Notes under the pieces: model-generated
What the model was told of the DNA's origin: nothing
Seen by the model: the letters and a program-made list of their open reading frames with translations, nothing else
Databases searched by the model: none
Source: an uncultured Verrucomicrobia subdivision 3 bacterium
GTDB taxonomy: Bacteria > Verrucomicrobiota > Verrucomicrobiia > Limisphaerales > UBA11358
Length of the DNA: 36,001 nucleotides
Assembly (NCBI GenBank): GCA_903842235.1
Contig: CAIMLG010000324.1
Location: forward strand, 1 to 36,001
Reading direction: 5' to 3'
Position numbers and translations under genes: made by a program
Part shown: positions 24,545-30,591 of the stretch, piece after piece
Position numbering within the stretch: position 1 is the first letter of the stretch
Layout: every line of letters begins with the position of its first letter

Positions 24545-25696
24545 CTATGGGGCGAGGGGCGCCGTGGTCACCTTCGTATTGGTCGAGCCATTGCCTCGAG
24601 CCTCGCCGTGGCCATGGGGCTTGCCGTTGCCATTGTTGCGAATGCGAATGTTGATCCGAATCGGGTCGCTCAGGCCCAGCGGCAATTCGACCGGCCCGCC
24701 CCCGCGTTTCAGGGATTCAGAGGAAGCCTCCAGAATCTGCACGAGCTGCATCCCTTGCTTGCCATCCGACAGCGGCACGGTGCCATTCTGGATGCAATCC
24801 AGAAAATGCTGGCACTCCAGCTTGAGGGGCTCTTCCTGCTTGATGTAGGGGGCATAAACGTCGCCGTAGTGGTAGGCGTAATGAAATTCGGCAAACGTAT
24901 CATAATGCGGCGGGCGCTCCACCCGGGAATCGAAAATCTTAATCTTTTCCAGCGGGGCCAGATCGTCATAAACAATCATCCGCTGGCTGCCCACAATGGT
25001 CATCTCCCGCACTTTTCTCGGGTCCAGCCAACTGCTTTGAATGACGGCGGTTTGTTGTTTGCGGAAACTGAGGCACATGGTGGTCACGTCCTCCACGCCC
25101 GGCGTGATGTGGGCGCTCCCACGGCAGTTCACCGCCACCGGCTGTTCGTCCATGATGTATTGAATGATGGAAATGTCGTGTGGCGCGAGGTCCCAGGCCA
25201 CATTGATGTCCTTCTGGAACAGCCCCAGATTCAGCCGCCGCGCGGAAATATACCGGATTTCACCAATGTCGCCGGCATCCACAATTTCCTTAATTTTTCT
25301 GACGGCGGGCGAGTAAAGAAAGGTGTGGCCGACCATGAGAATCAACCCGTTTTTCTCGGCGATTTCGACCAGTTCCTCACACTGCTCGGCGGAACTGGCC
25401 AGCGGCTTTTCGATCAGTGTGTGCTTGCCGGCCAGCAGGCTGGCCTTGGCGAGCGGGTAATGGTCTTTAACGCTGGTGGCGATAACGACGGCATCCAGCC
25501 CGATGCCGTTCAGCATGTGGCTGTAATCCATCGAGCCTTCCACCTCGGGATAGAGCGACCGGAGATGCGTCAGGCGCTGCACGTTCATGTCGCACATGAC
25601 TTTCAAATCGCAATCGCCCAACGACCGGAAATTGCGCACCAAGTTGGGCCCCCAATAGCCACAACCCACCACGCCGATTTTTATTTGTTTTTTCAT
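24545..25696 (-). CDS. Gfo/Idh/MocA-family sugar-nucleotide dehydrogenase (WbpB/WlbA-like)
   Basis: 383 aa from ATG at 25696, which overlaps the preceding gene as ATGA and has AGGAGG six bases upstream (25703-25708). The NAD(P)-binding loop is IGVVGCGYWGPN (residues 7-18), and the catalytic EKP motif is at 96-98 (TLIEKPLASS). GHTFLYSPAVRKIKE and DLAPHDISIIQYI also fit this group. Likely it oxidises the C3 hydroxyl of a UDP-sugar before amination and acetylation by the next gene's product. No matching aminotransferase is in the window. The last 35 residues form a G/N/H-rich low-complexity tail not normal for the family. Confidence 0.85.
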   Translation of the reverse strand: MKKQIKIGVVGCGYWGPNLVRNFRSLGDCDLKVMCDMNVQRLTHLRSLYPEVEGSMDYSHMLNGIGLDAVVIATSVKDHYPLAKASLLAGKHTLIEKPLASSAEQCEELVEIAEKNGLILMVGHTFLYSPAVRKIKEIVDAGDIGEIRYISARRLNLGLFQKDINVAWDLAPHDISIIQYIMDEQPVAVNCRGSAHITPGVEDVTTMCLSFRKQQTAVIQSSWLDPRKVREMTIVGSQRMIVYDDLAPLEKIKIFDSRVERPPHYDTFAEFHYAYHYGDVYAPYIKQEEPLKLECQHFLDCIQNGTVPLSDGKQGMQLVQILEASSESLKRGGGPVELPLGLSDPIRINIRIRNNGNGKPHGHGEARGNGSTNTKVTTAPLAP

Positions 25697-26487
25697 CTGA
25701 TGCCTCCTGCTCTTTCGTTTGGTTTGGAAATAACGCCGATGTTTTTGCGCATAATTTTGGTAAAAACGGTTGTCGGCAACTCCTCTGGCCCGACTGGCGA
25801 AGGAGGCCGATGGCGGGTTCGCGCCTCCCACATTTGTCCCATCAGCGCGGGAAGAGTTTTAAGAATAATTTCGAGATCCTGACTAAGCCTCAGGTTCTGT
25901 GCGTAGGCAATGTCCAACCGGATCATCTCGACAAAAGTGGTCCGGTTCTTGCCGCTGACCTGCCACAGGCCCGTCAGGCCGGGAACGGTGTTAAAGCGCG
26001 CTTTCTGCCCGGGCTGGTATTGTTCGTATTCGTAGGGCAGGCAGGGGCGCGGTCCCACCAGGCTCATTTCGCCTCGCAGGACATTGATCAATTGGGGTAG
26101 TTCGTCCAGCCCGGAAGATCGCAGCAGGGAGCCGAAACGAATCACCCGCGGATCGCCCTGAGCATCCATTTTTATCATCGGCACATTCGCGTTCATCAAG
26201 TGGTTCAAATACTCCTGATGGCAAGTGGTGTCGGCTTTGACAACCATGGTGCGAAACTTGTAGCACAGGAAGCGTCCCCCCCGATACCCCACCCGCTCCT
26301 GCTTGAATAAAACCGGACCGGAGGAAACCGCGCGAATCAAGCTGGCAATGCTCAAAGCGAGCGGAATCAGCAGGGGCAAGGCTGCCAGAATCAGGAGAAT
26401 ATCCAGAGTCCGTTTCCAACGCGGTATGGGCGCCCAAGCCAAAGCGGCCGTTTCTCCTTGATGACAATTTGCGTCGAGAGAGGTCAT
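25693..26487 (-). CDS. Initiating sugar-phosphate transferase (monotopic polyprenyl-phosphate PGT)
   Basis: 264 aa from ATG at 26487; a longer TTG form exists but has no support. One N-terminal hydrophobic hairpin (about residues 28-50, LDILLILAALPLLIPLALS), then the bacterial sugar transferase domain: KFRTM (about 78-82), SLLRSSGLDELPQLINVL with the catalytic D-E pair, GEMSLVGPRPCLPYE, and GLTGLWQVSGK. It moves a sugar-1-phosphate from a UDP-sugar to undecaprenyl phosphate and so starts the repeat unit. It lacks the large four-helix N-terminal part of WcaJ/WbaP. About 45 extra residues (RHRPPSPVGPEE to the end) follow the domain. It is the first biosynthetic gene after nusG. Confidence 0.88.
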   Translation of the reverse strand: MTSLDANCHQGETAALAWAPIPRWKRTLDILLILAALPLLIPLALSIASLIRAVSSGPVLFKQERVGYRGGRFLCYKFRTMVVKADTTCHQEYLNHLMNANVPMIKMDAQGDPRVIRFGSLLRSSGLDELPQLINVLRGEMSLVGPRPCLPYEYEQYQPGQKARFNTVPGLTGLWQVSGKNRTTFVEMIRLDIAYAQNLRLSQDLEIILKTLPALMGQMWEARTRHRPPSPVGPEELPTTVFTKIMRKNIGVISKPNERAGGIR

Positions 26488-26694
26488 GAAAAGATTTAGG
26501 AAAAGTTCAGGAATCCGCCAAATGTTACCAATGGAGAAACCCGGAGATAGGTAAAACAAGATAGCCCGATTTCTGATAAAAGCTCCGCACGTGCAGGATT
26601 TGGCGGTTTTCAGCCAATCTCCATTCCCCTGCCCCGATCCACAAATGGGCGCTTGATTTTAACCCAACCACAAATTTCCCCCCGTAACTTTGGA
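26488..26694 (-). other. Leader between the antiterminator gene and the EPS operon
   Basis: A gap of 207 bases, unusually long for this tightly packed locus. It is AT-richer than the genes. I see the palindrome GCACGTGC at 26587-26594 but no clear -35/-10 pair, no U-tracted terminator and no match to the E. coli ops element. A promoter or an element for NusG-like recruitment may lie here. Confidence 0.3.
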
Positions 26695-27348
26695 TTATGA
26701 ATGTGTTGCTGCCAGACCTGGCACCAGCTCCGCCAAGGTGTTCTTTTTCAAAACGATTGAACTCCGATCTACTTCCACCGGCGTTGGCCCACCCAATATA
26801 TCCAGCAATATCTGCACCCGCTGTCGGGCTGGCAGCACGCGCAAAACATACGCAGACATTCCGACAAACCCACCGTCCCCCACGGTCACTTCATCACCCG
26901 GTGCCAGCCGATCCTCAATGGACATGGGTTTTTCTGCCTCAAAACATTCCTGCAACTCCCAAATGGCTTGATCCGGCACCGGCGGAATCCGGTGTCCGAA
27001 ACAAACCAGGCCATTAATGCCCTCGGTGCGGCCGATTTCATTCAGCCGGTCTTCAATGACACAATGGATAAAAATGTAACCAGGAAACAGAGGCTCGACG
27101 ACGCGCACCACGCCGCGCCGGGTGGCTCGTTCCACCCGCAAGCGGGGATGAAACACACCCAAATGCAGGCGCTTGCTCACATTGGCGGCGGCGATGTGCT
27201 CGTGCTTGGGTTTCGTGCGGGCGCAATACCAAGCCAGCCCGCTGGCCGACCGATGCACCGCCTCCATGACCTCGGAATCCCGCCACGCCGCATTCGCTGG
27301 GTGGCGATGGATCGCCGGCCAATCGGAGGTATGTTTTCGATGCATCAT
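26695..27348 (-). CDS. Specialised NusG-like transcription antiterminator (RfaH/UpxY type)
   Basis: 217 aa. The NGN domain (about residues 38-140) begins LAWYCARTKPKHEHIAA and includes LFPGYIFIHC (87-96), both typical of NusG paralogues. The KOW domain (about 148-200) has GDEVTVGDGGFVGMSAYVLR. The protein lacks the normal housekeeping NusG context (secE, rplK). Such paralogues bind RNA polymerase and let it read through long EPS operons. It sits as the first gene of the locus, in the same direction. ATG at 27348 or 27345 opens the frame; M28 may be the true start, since the first 35 residues are not conserved. Confidence 0.85.
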   Translation of the reverse strand: MMHRKHTSDWPAIHRHPANAAWRDSEVMEAVHRSASGLAWYCARTKPKHEHIAAANVSKRLHLGVFHPRLRVERATRRGVVRVVEPLFPGYIFIHCVIEDRLNEIGRTEGINGLVCFGHRIPPVPDQAIWELQECFEAEKPMSIEDRLAPGDEVTVGDGGFVGMSAYVLRVLPARQRVQILLDILGGPTPVEVDRSSIVLKKNTLAELVPGLAATHS

Positions 27349-27515
27349 GCGGTGATCGAGGTTGGTAGGCAGATGCTCCAGCCGACCGGCATCCTTGTGT
27401 GCTGGCGAATATTTCCTTCGCCGTGGGAACCAATGGGTTCAAGGCATGACCCGTCAGTCGACTGGATATTTAGCGGCCCCTCTCTCATGTAGGAGATAAT
27501 AATGGGTATGCCAGA

Positions 27516-27546
27516 TTTGAACCATCGGGAGACCGACTGATTCAAA
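27516..27546 (-). promoter_or_regulatory. Long dyad/hairpin upstream of the nusG-like gene
   Basis: On the minus strand TTTGAATC and GGTTCAAA are the outer arms (with one T-G pair), and TCGG/CCGA pair inside around a TCTC loop, giving an almost continuous 31-base hairpin. It is not followed by a T-run, so it is not an ordinary terminator. It could be an operator (for example for the adjacent response regulator) or an RNA leader structure. The role is inferred; the dyad itself is visible. Confidence 0.4.
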
Positions 27547-27575
27547 CTCATCCAAATGCCTAGATGATTTTCCGT

Positions 27576-27606
27576 AAAACCGGAGCCGTCGGCAGCGACC
27601 GCCGGC
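27576..27606 (-). terminator. Possible weak terminator of the two-component operon
   Basis: On the minus strand GCCGGCGG and CCGACGGC (one G-A mismatch) form a GC-rich stem with a six-base loop, followed within five bases by GGTTTTA. The T-run is short. A second hairpin, CTAGCC/GGCTAG at 27630-27648, precedes it without T-run. Read-through from the two-component genes into nusG is possible. Confidence 0.3.
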
Positions 27607-27664
27607 TGAGGGATAAGAGCTGGAAACAGCTAGCCCAGGGCTGGCTAGAAAGCCGTTGGAGCGA

Positions 27665-28369
27665 TCAGATCAACTGGTTGGTGACGGCCCAGCGAACCGC
27701 GTGTTTGACGAGTTCGGTGCCGTTTTTGAGGCCGAACTTCGCCTTGATATTCATGCGGTGCGTCTCGACGGTTTTAGGGCTGATGTGCAGGCGGGCGCCA
27801 ATGTCCCGGGCGCTTAAGCCCTGCCCCAGTAAGGCAAAAACCTCAAATTCCCGATCCGTCAGCAGATTCAGTTGAATGTCTTTGCGATTTCGGTTGGTCC
27901 GGCCCAGGACGATCTCATTCAGCAGCGTGTCGGACATGTTTTGGCTGAGGTAATTTTTCCCGGACAACACCTGGCGGATGCCCGCCAACACTTCTTCGCC
28001 GCCCACATTTTTCATGATATAGCCACTGCCGCCGACCCGGAGCACCCGCTCGGCGTAGAGGCTTTCGTCGTGCATGGACATGACCAGCACGGTGGCCTCC
28101 GGATGCAACGCCTTGAGGTCCTTGATGAATTCCAAACCGTTCTTTCCGGGCATGGTGATGTCGCACAAAATGAGATCCGGGAGCGGGGGCTTGAGCCTGG
28201 TCATGGCCTGCTGGGCGTTTTCTGCCTCGCCACAGACCATCATGTCCGGTTCATTTTCGATCAACTGCGCCAACCCGCTTCGGGTTATGGGGTGGTCATC
28301 CAGAATGAAAATTCTTTTCCGCGCCGGGGCGTTTGCCGGATGACGAGGGCGTTTAAGGGGAACTTTCAT
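27665..28369 (-). CDS. NarL/LuxR-type response regulator
   Basis: 235 aa from ATG at 28369, overlapping the kinase stop as ATGA. The receiver domain (about 18-135) has the acidic pair D24-D25 (FILDDHP), the phosphorylated D70 (LILCDITMPG), and the conserved lysine in GYIMKNV. The LuxR helix-turn-helix (about 168-228) shows LTDREFEVFALLGQGLSARD then HISPKTVETHRMNIKAKFG. It is phosphorylated by the adjacent kinase and binds DNA as a dimer. Being directly upstream of the EPS locus it is a likely regulator of it, but no proof of targets is visible. Confidence 0.92.
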   Translation of the reverse strand: MKVPLKRPRHPANAPARKRIFILDDHPITRSGLAQLIENEPDMMVCGEAENAQQAMTRLKPPLPDLILCDITMPGKNGLEFIKDLKALHPEATVLVMSMHDESLYAERVLRVGGSGYIMKNVGGEEVLAGIRQVLSGKNYLSQNMSDTLLNEIVLGRTNRNRKDIQLNLLTDREFEVFALLGQGLSARDIGARLHISPKTVETHRMNIKAKFGLKNGTELVKHAVRWAVTNQLI

Positions 28370-30456
28370 TTTTCTTGCGGGTGGTTGGGAGGACATTGAC
28401 TGTGGTTGACGGTGCAGATCACGACGGTGCCGCATTTTGGGGTGCGCTCCACCACCAGTGATCCGCCGATGATCCCGGCGCGATACTGCATGATTCGCAG
28501 CCCCATGCCTTTTGGTTTTTTTTTCGGGCGGGGAATGCCGATGCCGTCGTCGCTTACGGTCAGCACCACCATGTTGCCGTAGACGGCCAGGTCGATCTCA
28601 ATGCGCCGGGCCTTGCTGTGCTTAACGGCATTGCTGACGGCTTCCTGCGCGATGCGATAAAGATTGATGCCGACCGTGTGATTCGGCACCAGCACCGATG
28701 GCTCGCCGCGCAAACCGCAATCGAGACGGAAAATTTTCTTGGTGTTCGCGGCCAGCTGTCGCAAGGCGATCATCAAGCCGTCCGCCTCCATGCTCACCGG
28801 GGAGAGCCCCCGGGCAATGCCACGCGTCTGATCCATCGCCTCGCGCGTCAGCCGGGCAATTTCCCGCGCCTCGGCCGCCAGCTCCCGGGTGGGGTTGGCC
28901 AGCTTTTTGGCCAGCGAGTCCGCGCGGAACTGGATGCCGGCCAGTTGCTGGCATAGGTCGTCGTGCAGATCGTGGCCTATCCGTCGTTGTTCCCGTTCGC
29001 TGATGGCCAGGATTTCCCGCTCCAGCTCCACGCGCCGGGTAATGTCGCGCACCACCCAGCGGGAGTGCACGAGCCGGTCCTTTTCCCATAGCCCATTGGC
29101 GTCAATCAGCACGTGCAGAATATCGCCGTTCTTGCGCCGGATGCGGGCCCGTTGGTTTTGGATGGTCTCGCCCCGGGCCAGCCGATGTAGGAGCTCGTTG
29201 GCTGCTTCCGAATTGGCGTGAAACCGGGCGATCGGCCGCCCCAAGACGTGTTCCGCCGGAGAGCCGATCAATTCCAATTGCGCGTGGTTCACCCGCAAGA
29301 TACGCCCATTGGGGCCCACCCAGAGCAGGCCCAGCGGGGATTTGTTGAAAAAATCCGCCAGTTCCTTTTCCTGCTGTTGCAAGGCCTTCTCGGCACGTTT
29401 GCGTTCAGTAATATCCTCCAAGGTGATCAGCACATGGGGCAACTCCCGCACTTTGACGGGCGTGGCCGAAAGATGGAACGTCATCACCTCGGCCTCGCCT
29501 TGTTGGGATCGCAATAAGTTCACCTCCACCTGATGATAAACGCGGCCGGTTTCCAGGGTGTCTGCCAAAATCTGGTGGATCGTGCAATTTTGGCAGTGCG
29601 CGCCTGACCCGCAGCCTTGGGGATGTTCGGTGGCATAGAGGCAGCTGAGCGCTTCGCCGGGCCGCCGGCCGAGGGGATTCGTCTCAATGTCGCGGGCCAT
29701 GTCTTCCACAAATTTGTTAATCTTGCGGATTTCATGATTGCGGTTCACCAGCATCATGAAGAAGGGCGCATTCTCGTATATGGCCGCCAGTTCGGTTTCA
29801 TTCTCCCGCAAGGCCTGTTCGGCGTGTTTGCGGTGGGTGATGTCGCTAAAAGTGATCAGCCATTCCTGCTGGTGGTAACGGGGGGTATTCCGGGTGGCCA
29901 CGCTCTCCAGCCCGGCGGTAAAGCGGGTGCCGTCCTTTCTCCGCATCGGCATTTCGCAGGCCTCCTTGGCCCCGGAGTGGAATACTTTCTGGCGATGAAT
30001 ATGAAAGGCTTCCTGCGCCTCACGCGGGATGAAGTGCGTCAGCTGTTTTGCCAGCAATTGCTGGTGGCTGATGCCCAGCAGTTGGGCGGCGGTCAAATTG
30101 GCGTCCAGAATGACTCCCGCCGGATCCAAAGCCACATAGCCCAAAGGCAAAAAGACGCAGAGCCGGGCAAAGTGGTCCAGCGAGACTTCCACTTCCGGCT
30201 GGGAGCGGCGCATTGTTTTGAGCAGGGAATCAAAAACCTCCGCTGTCGTTTTTTTGGACAGCGGCCGCAGACGCACGCTCCGGATTGACGAGGCGGAACG
30301 GCCATTTACCGGGGCGACCGAGGCGGCCGGTTTGCCCGTGGGATCGCCCCCCTCAATCGTCAAAGAACACTTTCCGGCCAGCCTTGGCCCTGTCGCCAGA
30401 ACCGAGGCCGAAGCCTTGTTTTTTTTGACCCGGGTAGTTTTTCTGCTCCAAGCCAT
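28366..30456 (-). CDS. Three-PAS histidine kinase of the NarL (HisKA_3) type
   Basis: 696 aa, no membrane helices, so it senses inside the cell. About 85 basic, disordered residues come first, then PAS 1 (about 95-205), PAS 2 (about 220-350), and PAS 3 (about 365-475). The dimerisation region EREQRRIGHDLHDDLCQQLA has the phosphorylated H498, followed by a HATPase: N609 (SNAVKHSKA), DDGIG (636-640) and GMGL (650-653). PAS 2 carries four cysteines, C272, C282, C288 and C291, in an otherwise usual fold, which may bind a metal or respond to redox. It is coupled to the response regulator by a four-base overlap. Confidence 0.92.
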   Translation of the reverse strand: MAWSRKTTRVKKNKASASVLATGPRLAGKCSLTIEGGDPTGKPAASVAPVNGRSASSIRSVRLRPLSKKTTAEVFDSLLKTMRRSQPEVEVSLDHFARLCVFLPLGYVALDPAGVILDANLTAAQLLGISHQQLLAKQLTHFIPREAQEAFHIHRQKVFHSGAKEACEMPMRRKDGTRFTAGLESVATRNTPRYHQQEWLITFSDITHRKHAEQALRENETELAAIYENAPFFMMLVNRNHEIRKINKFVEDMARDIETNPLGRRPGEALSCLYATEHPQGCGSGAHCQNCTIHQILADTLETGRVYHQVEVNLLRSQQGEAEVMTFHLSATPVKVRELPHVLITLEDITERKRAEKALQQQEKELADFFNKSPLGLLWVGPNGRILRVNHAQLELIGSPAEHVLGRPIARFHANSEAANELLHRLARGETIQNQRARIRRKNGDILHVLIDANGLWEKDRLVHSRWVVRDITRRVELEREILAISEREQRRIGHDLHDDLCQQLAGIQFRADSLAKKLANPTRELAAEAREIARLTREAMDQTRGIARGLSPVSMEADGLMIALRQLAANTKKIFRLDCGLRGEPSVLVPNHTVGINLYRIAQEAVSNAVKHSKARRIEIDLAVYGNMVVLTVSDDGIGIPRPKKKPKGMGLRIMQYRAGIIGGSLVVERTPKCGTVVICTVNHSQCPPNHPQEK

Positions 30457-30483
30457 AAGCGATCCTCGAACGGGACCAGCTTA

Positions 30484-30511
30484 GGGGGTGGTTGCCCTTT
30501 TGTCCACCCCC
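30484..30511 (-). other. Hairpin in the 5' leader of the kinase gene
   Basis: GGGGGTGG at 30484-30491 pairs perfectly with CCACCCCC at 30504-30511 around a 12-base loop. It lies between the secretin terminator and the kinase start at 30456. It has no T-run on the minus strand. It could be a leader structure or a second stop signal. The promoter of the kinase operon has to fit within about 60 bases if it lies here; I do not recognise one. Confidence 0.4.
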
Positions 30512-30515
30512 GCAG

Positions 30516-30553
30516 GCAAAAAGTTCGGCCCCGCGCTCACGGGGTCGAACTTT
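30516..30553 (-). terminator. Intrinsic terminator after the secretin gene
   Basis: On the minus strand AAGTTCGACCCCG pairs with CGGGGCCGAACTT (one A/C mismatch) around a short loop, and the 3' arm runs straight into TTTTTG. This is a strong rho-independent terminator 38 bases after the secretin stop. It separates the secretion operon from the two-component operon. Confidence 0.8.
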
Positions 30554-30591
30554 GATGCCGAAGCGCCTTCGCCCGGCGGGCGGAACACAAT

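Larger units (their letters stand above)
27349..27664 (-). other. Non-coding region upstream of the antiterminator gene
   Basis: 316 bases without a supported gene, between the response-regulator stop and the nusG-like start. On the minus strand it holds, in order, a hairpin CTAGCC/GGCTAG (27630-27648), a GC-rich hairpin (27585-27606), a long dyad (27516-27546) and an AT-rich stretch near 27490-27510. This is the natural place for the promoter of the EPS locus, but I cannot point to a certain -35/-10 pair. Confidence 0.5.

Noticed and set aside
24509-25882. 457-codon plus-strand open frame opposite the sugar dehydrogenase
   Set aside because: Same reason: the minus strand has the Rossmann and EKP motifs; the plus frame has none.
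27490-27515. Possible sigma-54 promoter (TGGCAT-ACCCA-TTATT on the minus strand)
   Set aside because: The -12 GC element is missing and the -24 element is imperfect; no sigma-54 activator is nearby.
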